Origin: Methanotrichaceae archaeon
GTDB taxonomy: Archaea; Halobacteriota; Methanosarcinia; Methanotrichales; Methanotrichaceae
Assembly (NCBI GenBank): GCA_016927425.1
Contig: JAFGMR010000079.1
Location: 1 to 64,000 of the forward strand
Reading direction: 5' to 3'
DNA: 64,000 bases
Part shown: positions 25,181 through 34,470 of the stretch, one piece after another
How the letters are laid out: the number at the start of each line of letters is the position of its first letter
Position numbering within the stretch: the first letter of the stretch is position 1
The notes under the pieces: generated by a model
Databases searched by the model: none
What the model saw: only the letters and a program-made list of their open reading frames with translations
Told to the model about the DNA's origin: nothing
Position numbers and translations under genes: made by a program

Positions 25181-26845
25181 ATGTCGATATTCAATCTCAC
25201 AATACTCGGCCAGGGGAAATGCCTCCCAACTGGCCGCGCGAATCGGGGAAGAAAGGCCTTATACTTGCTGCTGGTCCTTGTGACTGCTTTCTCCCTCACG
25301 GGAGGGTGCGTTGCGGTATGCACGACGTGCGGAGGAGTTGCTCCAGACAACGAGGATCTTCACAGGGAGTTTCTGGACACTCTCGGTCCGGAGACGGAGG
25401 AGGTGTTAGGTCCCGCCAACACCGCCCAGAAGGCCCGCTTGACCAATCCCGCCTATCAGGCCATGCTGGATAACGAGTCGGGTATATCGAGCGAGGCATC
25501 GAGCGAGGCCACATCTCAGGCGGTGGCAGACGTGGCAGCCCAGCCTCTCGTCAGGAGCTCTGCCGAGGGCACCATGCTGGTCTCAGTCTCGGGAGTCTCT
25601 CGATCCGATCTCGTCTTGGACGTGGGCGATGGCGCCGAGTCCTACATAGATGGAGCAATTCACATCGAGTACTCGGACTTCTTCGACGAAAATAAGAGGA
25701 TCAAGTCGATTCCAGATCTCGCAGCCGTGTTGGGGCAAGCTGGCATATCGAGGGAGGACTCGCTTGTGATCTACGGGGAGTGCATCCCATGTGGGGGTGG
25801 CCCATCTGCTGCAACATTCGCCTACTGGGTCATGCGCTACCTTGGCCATGATCGGGTTCGCCTGCTCGATGGAGGAGTTGCGGAGTGGGCACAAGCGGGC
25901 TTTTCAGTGCAGCAATCGCCCTCGGTCAAGGTGCCTGTGGAATACTTGGCCCAGCCGAATCCCGATCTGCTCTCCAATTACGAGTATCTGACCGCATCCG
26001 GCGCCCAGATAGTCGACGCCAGGTCTTTCATGGAGTTTGGATCTGGCTCGATTCCCCGTTCCATCAACATACCCTATGAGGAGGTTCTGCAGGGCGGACG
26101 GCTCAAGGATGCTGCCTCCCTGAAGGCCTTATTCAGCAAGCTGAACCGGGATCAGCCTGTGGTGGTTTATGATATCAGCGGCGTCAAAGCCTCAGCGGTC
26201 TGGTTTGCGTTGACCATGGACGGCTTCGACGCTAGGCTCTACTCATGGTCCCGCTGGCTCGATCAGAAGCCCACGCTGAATATCGACCTCGCAAGCGTCT
26301 GGGCAGAGCCCAATCCATCAACCCCTGGCCCTGTGGAGATCTATGTCTCATTCGAGGCAGGTCCAAACCTGACCTCCGAGTCCGTTCAGCTCGTGGCCGA
26401 GGAGGCTGAGCCTGCGGCCGAGGAGGCTGAGCCTGCGGCCGAGGAGCCTCAGCCGGTGGTCGACGGAAACGACTCGAACCTCTCCTTGAATGTGATGGGC
26501 TGCGCAACATGCGAGCCGATCACGATCTACACAGGGGGAACCTTCGGCGCCAACAAGGCCTCCGGGGTGCAGCTGGGCTCCTATGGCCAGACCGCCGGGG
26601 GCGACTTCGCGTGCCAGGTAGTGATCAAGAACTCACAGGGCGGGGAGGTGGCTCGAGTGGCCATGAACCAGGCCGAGGAAGACCTGTACAAGGGAGTCTG
26701 GGAGGCATCCGGTGCGGCAGAAGGGAGATACGTGGCCTCGATAATCGTCTCTGCCTCGGGGATCTCGAAGACCTTCGCCGACGTGCTCTCGATCGAGATA
26801 GCAGGTGACGCACCAGCGACTACTGTTAGGAGGTTGGGACGGTAG
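25181..26845 (+). CDS. exported tandem rhodanese-domain protein
   Basis: A 554-residue protein with a hydrophobic N-terminal signal or anchor (about residues 28-42), followed by several cysteines (GGCVAVCTTCGG). Rhodanese domain 1 (about 135-250) has the loop GECIPCGGGPSAATFAY and domain 2 (about 260-375) has YDISGVKASAVWFAL. In classical thiosulfate sulfurtransferases the second domain has the active cysteine. Here it is replaced by Asp, while the first domain keeps Cys. An acidic EAEPAAEE repeat (about 405-428) links to a C-terminal beta domain (about 445-545). The ATG has GGAAGG upstream. It may handle sulfane sulfur outside the cell (inference). Confidence 0.82.
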   Translation: MSIFNLTILGQGKCLPTGRANRGRKALYLLLVLVTAFSLTGGCVAVCTTCGGVAPDNEDLHREFLDTLGPETEEVLGPANTAQKARLTNPAYQAMLDNESGISSEASSEATSQAVADVAAQPLVRSSAEGTMLVSVSGVSRSDLVLDVGDGAESYIDGAIHIEYSDFFDENKRIKSIPDLAAVLGQAGISREDSLVIYGECIPCGGGPSAATFAYWVMRYLGHDRVRLLDGGVAEWAQAGFSVQQSPSVKVPVEYLAQPNPDLLSNYEYLTASGAQIVDARSFMEFGSGSIPRSINIPYEEVLQGGRLKDAASLKALFSKLNRDQPVVVYDISGVKASAVWFALTMDGFDARLYSWSRWLDQKPTLNIDLASVWAEPNPSTPGPVEIYVSFEAGPNLTSESVQLVAEEAEPAAEEAEPAAEEPQPVVDGNDSNLSLNVMGCATCEPITIYTGGTFGANKASGVQLGSYGQTAGGDFACQVVIKNSQGGEVARVAMNQAEEDLYKGVWEASGAAEGRYVASIIVSASGISKTFADVLSIEIAGDAPATTVRRLGR

Positions 26846-26850
26846 AGGGA

Positions 26851-28746
26851 ATGGACTCGGATCTCTCCCTCTCTCTTTTCATGGTCGGCATGGCCGTCCT
26901 GGCCGCTAATACGGCTGCGTTGGACGGCCCGGCTATCCCGGATCCCGCGTCGGCCTGGTTCCAGAAAAGCTCCCTCTCCCTCGTCAGCTGGGGCGGGCAG
27001 GATCAAACGCCTCCGATGATATCCTTTCCTCATGTCTTTCCCACCTCGCTAAAGCTCGGCGATCCCCCTGCTCAGGTGAGCGTCTATGTGCGCGACGAGG
27101 CCGGCGTCTCGATGGTCTCAGCTCTTATCGGAAACCGGCAGATCCTGATGCTCGACCTCGATGGCGATAAGCGCTATTCCGGATACATCGGCTCCAACCT
27201 TCCCCCCGGCGAGTACTCCATATCCATAGTGGCCCTCGATAGAGCGGGAAACGTTGCCAGGAACGAAGACCTGAGCATCTCCCTTCATGATCCATCTGAC
27301 CTGAACGGCAACCGGATCGAGGACTCGTTGGAGCGATTGGGATCCCAGGACGAGCGGGTGATCGTTATGCACGACAGAAACCTCTCCTGGCAGCGGCCTT
27401 CAGCGAGCGAGGAGGGGAGTTTCGTTGTGATCGAGGGAAGCTCCATGGTACTCTCCGGAGACGAGATACGCGAGCTTGCCCGGCAGAAGGGCGTAAAAGG
27501 AGTGTATAAGGATCAGGTGCTCAAGGTGCTCTCAAGCCCTGATTCCGGCCTACAGTCGAGCACGAGGCCGCGAGGCGATAGTGGTGCGGGCCAGGGCGTT
27601 ACCGTGGCGCTTCTAGATACCGGCGTCGATTGCCGCCACATCTCCCTCGACGATATGGACGACGATCCCTCTACCGATGATCCCAAGGTGATCGCCTTCG
27701 TGGATATGGTCAACGGCCTTTCTACCCCTTATGATGACAACGGCCACGGCACACATTGCGCAAGCCTGATCTCTGGAACGGCGGGCATTGGCGTTGCGCC
27801 CGGCACAAAACTTGTGGTAGTGAAGATCATGGATCGGTATGGGGCATGCCATCTCTCCGATGCCTTGCGGGGGCTCGACTGGTGTCTTGAGAACAGGGAT
27901 CGCTATGGAATCGAGGTCATATCGTTCTCCGTTGGAGGAGAGGCCCCATCCGATGGTCGCTCGCTTCTTGATGAGGCGTGCAACCATATGGTTGAGCAGG
28001 GCATCCTTGTCTGCGTCGCCGCGGGAAACTCCGGCCCGGCCGAAGGATCCATTGTGATTCCCGGCAGCGCCGAGCAGGTGATTACCGTTGGAGCTATCGA
28101 TTGCATGGGAAGGATATACGACCAGTCATCTCGCGGCCCTACAATGGATGATCGAGTCAAACCCGACCTCGTCACCCTCGGAGTGGATGTCTCCTCGGCC
28201 CTTGCCGGCACGAGGGATGGACAAAGCTCGGTATCGGGGACATCGATGGCGGTGCCCCAGGTCGCAGGGGCGCTGGCGTCCCTTCTCGCGATGCATCCGG
28301 AGACCGGGCACGAATATCTGACTGACATAAAGCGTGTGCTCATCTGTTCGACCGACGATCTTGGCGTTTCTGGGCCGGACAACACGTTCGGATATGGGGC
28401 GCTGAATCTGACGGCCTCCCTTGAGAATATGGACGATCCCCCCGCCTCGATGAGGCGGCCCCGGCTGGAGATCATGATCATGCAGGCAAGCGGCCGCGTG
28501 GGCGAGCCAGTCCATCTGGAGGCGAGGGCCTCGACTGGGGTGAGGGGGATGGAGGCACATATAATAGGGGGAGATGGAAAGCTGGATATTCCTATGGACG
28601 ACTTCGACAAGAACGGCATCTACAGGGCCGTATGGGAGACGAGCTTCAGCAATCCAGGCGATTATACGATGGAGGTCGAGCTTCAGGGGGCATTCGGGGA
28701 GAGGATATCCGATAGCCGTTCCTTTCGCCTCCTTCCAAGAAGGTGA
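26851..28746 (+). CDS. subtilisin-like serine protease (S8)
   Basis: A 631-residue exported protease. The N-terminus is hydrophobic (about residues 5-24). A beta-sandwich prodomain-like region (about 50-150) and an inhibitor-type segment (about 165-225) precede the catalytic domain (about 245-525). The triad is Asp in LLDTGVD, His in NGHGTHCAS and Ser in SGTSMAVPQVAG, with the oxyanion Asn in AAGNSGP. A C-terminal beta domain (about 535-630) follows. It starts five bases after the rhodanese stop. It probably matures or degrades surface proteins. Confidence 0.93.
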   Translation: MDSDLSLSLFMVGMAVLAANTAALDGPAIPDPASAWFQKSSLSLVSWGGQDQTPPMISFPHVFPTSLKLGDPPAQVSVYVRDEAGVSMVSALIGNRQILMLDLDGDKRYSGYIGSNLPPGEYSISIVALDRAGNVARNEDLSISLHDPSDLNGNRIEDSLERLGSQDERVIVMHDRNLSWQRPSASEEGSFVVIEGSSMVLSGDEIRELARQKGVKGVYKDQVLKVLSSPDSGLQSSTRPRGDSGAGQGVTVALLDTGVDCRHISLDDMDDDPSTDDPKVIAFVDMVNGLSTPYDDNGHGTHCASLISGTAGIGVAPGTKLVVVKIMDRYGACHLSDALRGLDWCLENRDRYGIEVISFSVGGEAPSDGRSLLDEACNHMVEQGILVCVAAGNSGPAEGSIVIPGSAEQVITVGAIDCMGRIYDQSSRGPTMDDRVKPDLVTLGVDVSSALAGTRDGQSSVSGTSMAVPQVAGALASLLAMHPETGHEYLTDIKRVLICSTDDLGVSGPDNTFGYGALNLTASLENMDDPPASMRRPRLEIMIMQASGRVGEPVHLEARASTGVRGMEAHIIGGDGKLDIPMDDFDKNGIYRAVWETSFSNPGDYTMEVELQGAFGERISDSRSFRLLPRR

Positions 28747-28752
28747 CCGATG

Positions 28753-29313
28753 ATGGACGGATGGATGCAGATCGCTGAGGTCGGCAGAAGAATCGTAAGA
28801 TCAGGCCTTGCAAGCTCGCGCTTTGGAAACATGAGCATCCGCTTTGCGGATTCCATGCTGATTACGAGGACAGGATCATTGCTCGATGAGATTGATCCAT
28901 CTCAGGTAATCGAGGTCGATCTTGAGGCCGCCTCGGCGAGGGACGCTCTCGCAAGCTCTGAGGCCATAGTACACAGGGCGGTCTACAGTGAGACCTCAGC
29001 CCGGGCGATCGTACATACCCATTCCCCCTATGCCGTCGCCCTCTCGATCCTCGAAGACCGCCTCGATCCCTTGGATGGCGAGGGCAGGGCCTTCCTCGGC
29101 CAGGTGCCGGTCGTGGAAGGCGCCTTTGGAACTGCAAAGCTTGCAAGAAACGTCGCCAGAGCGCTATCGCAGGCAAGGGCCACGATCGCACGAGGCCATG
29201 GCGTCTTTGCCGCAGGAGGGAGCTTAGCCGAGGCCTACTCCATGGCCTGCATGGTAGAGCATAGCGCCCAGGTAATCTGTATCATAGGCTGGAGGGCGAA
29301 AGTTCAGGGATGA
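28753..29313 (+). CDS. class II aldolase (L-fuculose-phosphate aldolase-like)
   Basis: A 186-residue zinc aldolase. The zinc ligands are in VHTHSPYA and ARGHGVFAAG, with the early SSRFGNMSIR phosphate-binding segment and a glutamate near residue 73 (SSEAIVHRAVY). Methanogen homologues are linked to supplying lactaldehyde or lactate for coenzyme F420, or to methanofuran. Which applies here is not shown. Start ATG 28753 lies six bases after AGGTGA, and ATG 28750 is the alternative. It follows the subtilase closely but is functionally unrelated. Confidence 0.85.
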   Translation: MDGWMQIAEVGRRIVRSGLASSRFGNMSIRFADSMLITRTGSLLDEIDPSQVIEVDLEAASARDALASSEAIVHRAVYSETSARAIVHTHSPYAVALSILEDRLDPLDGEGRAFLGQVPVVEGAFGTAKLARNVARALSQARATIARGHGVFAAGGSLAEAYSMACMVEHSAQVICIIGWRAKVQG

Positions 29314-29335
29314 TTGCACCGCCCCCTGAGATAAG

Positions 29336-29344
29336 CTTATAATC
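29336..29344 (+). promoter_or_regulatory. TATA box of the TIR-like gene
   Basis: CTTATAATC is centred about 32 bases upstream of the ATG at 29372, consistent with a nearly leaderless transcript. Confidence 0.5.
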
Positions 29345-29371
29345 TGAGATCCACGACGTCTTCCATATCTT

Positions 29372-29926
29372 ATGATAGCCCAGGTATACATTAGTCATGA
29401 TCCCCAGGATGAGCACCTGGCAAGGGAGTTGTCCGCCCTTCTCTGGCGGGTGGGGCTTCTGAGCATCAGATCGATGAATCGAGAGCCAGAGGCCATCTCC
29501 CGTTCGGAACGGGTGACTTATGCAATACGCAACTCCGAGTGCTTCGTCCCGATCGTCACCGCCAATGGATCCGTATCCAGAACGATCTGCCAGGAGATCG
29601 GGTATGCCCGCGGCCTGGAACGGCTGATCATTCCCCTCCAAGAGGAGGGGGCAGAGCTTCCCTTCCTCATCTCCCATTTGAGGCCGGTGACGTTTTCCGA
29701 GTTCGAGGAGGCGGAGGCGATCCTCGTTCGAGTTTTGAGGGATCTCACCAGGCTGGAGTGGCTGAAGGTTGTGTGTCCTGCGTGCAGTGAGGAGATGACG
29801 CAGTACCTCACACCCCAGCAGGAGGTGGACTCTGCTATTCTCCATGGATCCACCCTTGAGACGATATGCACCTACTGCGAGAGGAACATCTCTCTCGATC
29901 CGCGCACGTTTCGCCCGGGGGCCTGA
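29372..29926 (+). CDS. TIR-like domain protein with C-terminal zinc ribbon
   Basis: A 184-residue protein. It opens with a TIR-like strand (AQVYISHDPQDEHLARELSALL) and has NSECFVPIVTANGS followed by SRTICQEIGYARG. The Ser-x3-Cys-x-Glu pattern matches the catalytic glutamate region of TIR NAD-hydrolases. Residues about 130-175 carry two CxxC pairs (CPACSEE and CTYCER), probably a zinc ribbon. TIR proteins serve in archaeal and bacterial defence or NAD cleavage. No defence partner lies beside it, so its role is open. It has its own TATA box. Confidence 0.7.
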   Translation: MIAQVYISHDPQDEHLARELSALLWRVGLLSIRSMNREPEAISRSERVTYAIRNSECFVPIVTANGSVSRTICQEIGYARGLERLIIPLQEEGAELPFLISHLRPVTFSEFEEAEAILVRVLRDLTRLEWLKVVCPACSEEMTQYLTPQQEVDSAILHGSTLETICTYCERNISLDPRTFRPGA

Positions 29927-29968
29927 TGGGGTCGAGAGTGGCTGGTTCATATCCGACCCGCTACAAAG

Positions 29969-29978
29969 CTTTTTATAG
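29969..29978 (+). promoter_or_regulatory. TATA box of the ribosomal protein operon
   Basis: CTTTTTATAG is centred about 35 bases upstream of the SPOUT gene ATG. It is the only clear promoter before the run of genes to 45837. Confidence 0.6.
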
Positions 29979-30008
29979 GGGCAATCTCCTTGGGGGGCAA
30001 GACATCTG

Positions 30009-30842
30009 ATGAACGGGCGAAGCGAGAGGGCCATTCTGATTCCGTCCTCCTATACCATGGAGTCCGCGGATCTACGCGTTCGGACGCTCAAGGTTGGCCT
30101 GATCGCCAGAGCCGCGGCAGTCTTCAGGATGGATCGGGTCGTGATCTATCGAGATCGCGAGCAGAACGATACCCGGTTTATGAGCCTGGTCTTGCGGTAT
30201 GCGGAGACCCCGCAGTACCTGCGAAAGATGCTCTTTCCGAGGATGAGAGAGCTCTCCCAGGTTGGAGTGCTGCCGCCTCTGAGGACCGCCCATCATCCTG
30301 TGAACTCAGAGAGCACAACGCTCAGAGTTGGCGAGTTCAGAGTCGGAGCAGTCGTCGAAGGCGTCGGATCTGATGGCGGCGCATGGGTGGAAATCGGTAT
30401 CGATCGCCCAGTGCCTCTGCGAACCGAGAATGAGGTTCGACCGGGGCAGCGCCTCAACGTCAGAATCTTTTCGCTGAGCCCGCTCGCCGCTGAGCAAGTG
30501 GATCAAAGTGAGATCCCCGGCTATTGGGGCTACCAGACGGTATCGGTGGAGAGCGCTGAAGAGTACCTGCGCTCCTGGAACCCACTGGTAGTGGCTACAT
30601 CCCGAAAGGGACGTATGCTGACTCCGGATCTGCTGGAGCAGATAGAGCGATCCAGCAAGCGAGGCCTTGCGGTTGTCTTTGGCTCCCCATCAAGAGGCGT
30701 TGATGCGTTCTTGAGTCGAGATATGCTGGAGAGATGTTGCATGATCAACACCATTCCGCATCAGGGGACTGAGACGGTTCGGGTCGAGGAGGCGGTTATG
30801 GCCACCTTGGCGCTGCTCAACTTGGTGCGTGTGGAGGAGTAA
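30009..30842 (+). CDS. SPOUT-class RNA methyltransferase (COG2106 family)
   Basis: A 277-residue protein of the archaeal COG2106 family, regularly found just before the L3 gene. A SPOUT fold (about 5-80 and 180-277) is interrupted by an OB-type insertion (about 85-165). The knot-forming segments are VVFGSPSRGVDAF and MINTIPHQGTETVRVEEAVMATLALLN. A role in rRNA uridine methylation is suggested by family relatives. It heads the ribosomal operon, and one TAA ends it directly before the L3 ATG. Confidence 0.85.
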   Translation: MNGRSERAILIPSSYTMESADLRVRTLKVGLIARAAAVFRMDRVVIYRDREQNDTRFMSLVLRYAETPQYLRKMLFPRMRELSQVGVLPPLRTAHHPVNSESTTLRVGEFRVGAVVEGVGSDGGAWVEIGIDRPVPLRTENEVRPGQRLNVRIFSLSPLAAEQVDQSEIPGYWGYQTVSVESAEEYLRSWNPLVVATSRKGRMLTPDLLEQIERSSKRGLAVVFGSPSRGVDAFLSRDMLERCCMINTIPHQGTETVRVEEAVMATLALLNLVRVEE

Positions 30843-31850
30843 ATGGCGAAGATACACCGACCGAGGCGGGGTTCGTTGGCCTTCAGCCCGCGGAAGAGGG
30901 CGAAGAGTGAGGTTCCTAGAATCCGGAGCTGGACCATTGAAGAGGAGAAGGCCAGGATGGCCGGCTTTGCCGGATATAAAGCGGGGATGACCCACATCAT
31001 AATGATCGATAACAGGCCAAAGAGCCTGACCGAGGGAATGGAAATCAGCGTACCCGTGACGGTGGTGGAAGTGCCGCCGATGAACGTGGCGGCGTTGCGG
31101 GTCTATCAAAAATACAACGGCGGCTTGAGGCCTGCCGGTGAGGCCTGGGCCGAGGACCTCAGCCTCGATTTAGCCCGAGCCTTGACTGCACCAAAGTCCA
31201 AGAGGGGCCTCTCACTGGACGATCTCCAAGGGGAGCTCGAAGGGCTCTCTGACGTAAGGCTGCTAGCCCATACCAATCCCCGCCAGCTCACCGGCGTTCC
31301 CAAGAAGAAGCCGGATCTGATGGAGATGGCCGTAGCCGGGGGGTCGCTCGAGGAGAGGTTCAATTACGCGCGATCGATCCTGGGAAGGCAGCTATCCGTA
31401 TCCAATGTCTTCAGCCAAGGCGACCTTTTGGACGTCTCCGCGGTGACAAAGGGCAAGGGAACACAGGGTCCGGTCAAGCGCTGGGGCATCATGCTTCAGA
31501 AGCGCAAGCATGCTCGCACAGGCAAGCTCAGACATGTCGGAAACCTGGGCCCATGGAACCCTGCCCGCGTCATGTGGACCGTTCCACAGCTCGGCCAGAT
31601 GGGATACCAGCAGAGGACGGAGTTCAACAAGAGGCTTCTCCTCATGGGAACCGACGGAATGGAGATCAACCCCGATGGCGGGTTCCCAGGATACGGCCTT
31701 GTTCGAGGCGACTATGTCCTCATAAAGGGCAGCCTGCCAGGTCCGATCAAGAGGCTGATCAGGATGAGAAAGGCGGTAAGGGCAGGGGAGGATATGTCCC
31801 GTGTCCCGGAGATCCTCCACATATGCAAGGATTCAAAGCAGGGATTATGA
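30843..31850 (+). CDS. rpl3: 50S ribosomal protein L3 (uL3)
   Basis: A 335-residue archaeal/eukaryotic-type L3, a primary 23S rRNA binder at the peptidyl transferase side. Recognised by the [20 protein letters not shown] start, GYKAGMTH, the [16 protein letters not shown]-like region ([19 protein letters not shown]) and the [16 protein letters not shown] end. It follows the SPOUT gene without a gap, and L4 starts two bases after its stop. Confidence 0.97.
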   Translation: MAKIHRPRRGSLAFSPRKRAKSEVPRIRSWTIEEEKARMAGFAGYKAGMTHIIMIDNRPKSLTEGMEISVPVTVVEVPPMNVAALRVYQKYNGGLRPAGEAWAEDLSLDLARALTAPKSKRGLSLDDLQGELEGLSDVRLLAHTNPRQLTGVPKKKPDLMEMAVAGGSLEERFNYARSILGRQLSVSNVFSQGDLLDVSAVTKGKGTQGPVKRWGIMLQKRKHARTGKLRHVGNLGPWNPARVMWTVPQLGQMGYQQRTEFNKRLLLMGTDGMEINPDGGFPGYGLVRGDYVLIKGSLPGPIKRLIRMRKAVRAGEDMSRVPEILHICKDSKQGL

Positions 31851-31851
31851 A

Positions 31852-32607
31852 ATGAAGGCTAAGATCATCGATCCAATGGGAGAAGTGGCGGGCGAGATCG
31901 ACCTCCCCCCTGTCTTTGAGGAGGAGTACCGGCCCGACATAATCAAGAAGGCGGTCCTCTCCGCTCAGGCCAACAGGCTTCAGCCGTATGGACCTCACTT
32001 CTATGCAGGCATGAATACATCTGCTCGCGGCTGGGGGACCGGCCATGGTGCCTCGAGGGTGCCGCGGCTGGTCAACGGCCGCCGGGCAGCGGGGATCCCT
32101 ATGGCTAGGGGCGGGCGCAGATCGCATCCCCCCGTTCCCCAGGCGGACCGCTCTGAGAAGATTAACGTCAAGGAGCGGAGAAAGGCCATAAGGTCGGCAA
32201 TTGCGGCAACCGTCAATCCAGCGCTTGTGGCAGGGCGCGGCCATATATTCTCCAGAGAGCTGCCGATCGTCGCCCAGAACGATCTAGAGACGATCGAGAA
32301 GACTTCTGAGATGAGGAGATTTCTCATGGCTGCAGGGCTCTGGTCTGATGTTATGCGGGCGAAGAATGGCCGCCACATCAGGGCTGGCAGAGGAAAGATG
32401 CGCGGAAGGAGGTTCAGAGGAAGAAAGAGCCTCCTGATCGTAGCAGGCCAGGACAGGGGCATAGGCAAGGCGGCAAGGAATCTGCCCGGCGTGGACTTCG
32501 TGACGGTGCAGGGCTTGAACGCCGAGCTTCTGGCACCTGGAACCCAGGCTGGAAGGTTGACCTTGTGGACGGAGTCGTCCATCAGATGGCTGGGGGAGCG
32601 CAGATGA
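31852..32607 (+). CDS. rpl4: 50S ribosomal protein L4 (uL4)
   Basis: A 251-residue L4. The family pattern [18 protein letters not shown] and the basic loop [24 protein letters not shown] reach into the exit tunnel. The C-terminal [22 protein letters not shown] segment is archaeal-type. ATG 31852 follows the L3 stop by one base, and the stop overlaps the L23 ATG as ATGA. Confidence 0.97.
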   Translation: MKAKIIDPMGEVAGEIDLPPVFEEEYRPDIIKKAVLSAQANRLQPYGPHFYAGMNTSARGWGTGHGASRVPRLVNGRRAAGIPMARGGRRSHPPVPQADRSEKINVKERRKAIRSAIAATVNPALVAGRGHIFSRELPIVAQNDLETIEKTSEMRRFLMAAGLWSDVMRAKNGRHIRAGRGKMRGRRFRGRKSLLIVAGQDRGIGKAARNLPGVDFVTVQGLNAELLAPGTQAGRLTLWTESSIRWLGERR

Positions 32608-32852
32608 TCATCAAGAGTCCTTTGATCACCGAGAAGGTCACCAACATGATCGACTCGGATAACACAATGGAGTTCTTGGTCGACCTCAGGGCAAACAAGC
32701 CCCAGATCGCAAAGGAGCTCAGCGACCTCTACGAGATAGAGGTCGTGTCCGTTCGCACCATGATCACGCCCACGGGCCAGAAGAAGGCGGTGGTCAAGCT
32801 CGCGGGGGACAATACCGCAAACGAGCTTGCCACAAGGCTGGGACTGCTGTAG
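32604..32852 (+). CDS. rpl23: 50S ribosomal protein L23 (uL23)
   Basis: An 82-residue L23 at the tunnel exit, where SRP and SecY dock. It starts [15 protein letters not shown], the conserved (P)xxTEK pattern, and carries [23 protein letters not shown] 32604 overlaps the L4 stop. A longer in-frame start at 32565 lies inside L4 and is rejected. Confidence 0.96.
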   Translation: MIIKSPLITEKVTNMIDSDNTMEFLVDLRANKPQIAKELSDLYEIEVVSVRTMITPTGQKKAVVKLAGDNTANELATRLGLL

Positions 32853-32861
32853 GTGGGGATT

Positions 32862-33575
32862 ATGGGAAAGAGGATCATATCACAGAACCGAGGCCGAGGA
32901 GGGCCTACCTACAGGGCGCCCTCTCATCGCTATAGGGCGGACATCAAGCAGATCAAGGTTGACCATGGCCAGACGGTGAGGGGGGTCGTCAAGGATATAG
33001 TGCACGATCCAGGCCGCACCGCTCCAGTTGCTTTGGTCTCTCTCGATAACGGGGAAGAGCGATACCTTCTGGTTCAGGAGGGGATCTTTGTGGGCCAGGA
33101 GATCGCTTGTGGCATATCGGCCGAGATTCGTCCGGGAAATACGCTTCCCCTGGCGGAGATCCCCGAGGGCGTGCCCATCTGCAACATCGAGTCGCAGCCC
33201 GGCCATGGCGGCCAGTTCGGCAGGGCGGGCGGGGTCTACGGCCTCCTTATCGCCCATGACGTGGGCTCGACGGTCGTTCAGCTCCCAAGCGGGGAGATGA
33301 AGTGGCTCAGCCCCGGATGCATGGCCACAATTGGCGTGGTGGCCGGGGGCGGCCGTACCGAGAAGCCGCTCGTGAAGGCGGGCAAGAGCTATCATAAGTA
33401 CAGGTCCAAAGCGAAAAAATGGCCTATCGTTAGAGGTGTGGCCATGAACGCGATCGACCATCCATTCGGCGGCGGAGGTCGACAGCATCCGGGTCGGCCC
33501 AAGACGGTGAGCAGGAATACCTCGCCCGGAAGAAAGGTGGGGTCCATCGCCGCACGCAGGACTGGAAAGCGCTAG
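32862..33575 (+). CDS. rpl2: 50S ribosomal protein L2 (uL2)
   Basis: A 237-residue L2, essential for subunit association and the peptidyl transferase centre. It begins MGKRIISQNRGRGGPTYRAPSHR. The C-terminal VRGVAMNAIDHPFGGGGRQHPG includes the conserved histidine of the family. ATG 32862 is preceded by GGTGG. The frame also has an upstream GTG at 32853. Confidence 0.97.
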   Translation: MGKRIISQNRGRGGPTYRAPSHRYRADIKQIKVDHGQTVRGVVKDIVHDPGRTAPVALVSLDNGEERYLLVQEGIFVGQEIACGISAEIRPGNTLPLAEIPEGVPICNIESQPGHGGQFGRAGGVYGLLIAHDVGSTVVQLPSGEMKWLSPGCMATIGVVAGGGRTEKPLVKAGKSYHKYRSKAKKWPIVRGVAMNAIDHPFGGGGRQHPGRPKTVSRNTSPGRKVGSIAARRTGKR

Positions 33576-33587
33576 GGGGGGTAGTAT

Positions 33588-33998
33588 TTGGCAAAAAAAT
33601 CCGGATCTAAGCTTCCGAAGAGGAAGGTGGAGTTCACCTATAGGGGCAAGAAGGTGGCAGAGCTTGCCAAGATGAGCCAGGATGAGCTGGCCCAGCTCCT
33701 CCCGGCGCGGCAGAGGAGGAAGATCAAGCGGGGTCTCTCCAAAGAACATAAGAAGTTCCAGGCGACCATCAAGGGAGTGGAGCTGATCAGGACGCATCTA
33801 AGGGACATGATCGTCTTCCCGGATATGGTCGGCAAACAGGTGGAGATATACAACGGACGGAAGTTCGAACGCGTTGAGATCATGCCGGAGATGATCGGCC
33901 ACTATCTAGGGGAGTACTCCCTAACGAGGTCCAGGGTATCCCACGGCAGCGCAGGAGTGGGCGCCACTCGATCCAGCAAGTTCGTGCCATTGAAGTGA
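33588..33998 (+). CDS. rps19: 30S ribosomal protein S19 (uS19)
   Basis: A 136-residue archaeal S19 in the head of the small subunit. It has an N-terminal [19 protein letters not shown] extension, the core [24 protein letters not shown] and [19 protein letters not shown]. The start is TTG 33588, preceded by a G-run ribosome binding site. Confidence 0.96.
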   Translation: MAKKSGSKLPKRKVEFTYRGKKVAELAKMSQDELAQLLPARQRRKIKRGLSKEHKKFQATIKGVELIRTHLRDMIVFPDMVGKQVEIYNGRKFERVEIMPEMIGHYLGEYSLTRSRVSHGSAGVGATRSSKFVPLK

Positions 33999-34007
33999 GG
34001 TGAGATA

Positions 34008-34469
34008 TTGGCAAGACTGGACTATTCTAGGGAGCCGGGAACGACGAAATCGTCGAAGGCCATGGGCATGGAGCTTCATGTCTCACCGAAGCACGCTCGA
34101 GAGATCTCCAGGGCTCTTCGGGGAATGAGGGCAAGCGATGCTCGGCAGTACCTGGAGGATGTCATTGCCCTGAAGAGGGCCATACCTTTTCGCAGGTACA
34201 ACAGGAATGTGCCCCATAAGAGGGGCTTGGTGGGTTGGGACGCTGGCAGGTACCCCCAAAAGGCGGCCAAGGAGGTACTATCTGTGCTGATCAATGCCAT
34301 GAGCAACGCTGAGTATAAGGGTTTAGAGCCGGAGGAGATGCAGATCTTCCACATATCCACCAAGAAGGGACGGACCATCAAGGGATGGATGCCGAGGGCC
34401 ATGGGCAGGGCAACGCCCAAGAACACGGAGACGGTATCGGTGGAAATCATCCTCACCGAGGTGAGCTGA
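34008..34469 (+). CDS. rpl22: 50S ribosomal protein L22 (uL22)
   Basis: A 153-residue archaeal L22 lining the exit tunnel. Family segments include [29 protein letters not shown] and the hairpin [29 protein letters not shown]. The TTG start at 34008 follows GAGGTGA by five to six bases. Its stop is one base before the S3 ATG. Confidence 0.96.
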   Translation: MARLDYSREPGTTKSSKAMGMELHVSPKHAREISRALRGMRASDARQYLEDVIALKRAIPFRRYNRNVPHKRGLVGWDAGRYPQKAAKEVLSVLINAMSNAEYKGLEPEEMQIFHISTKKGRTIKGWMPRAMGRATPKNTETVSVEIILTEVS

Positions 34470-34470
34470 G

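Noticed and set aside
32853-32861. GTG 32853 as start of L2
   Set aside because: The family N-terminus begins MGKRII, matching ATG 32862 with its own ribosome binding site.
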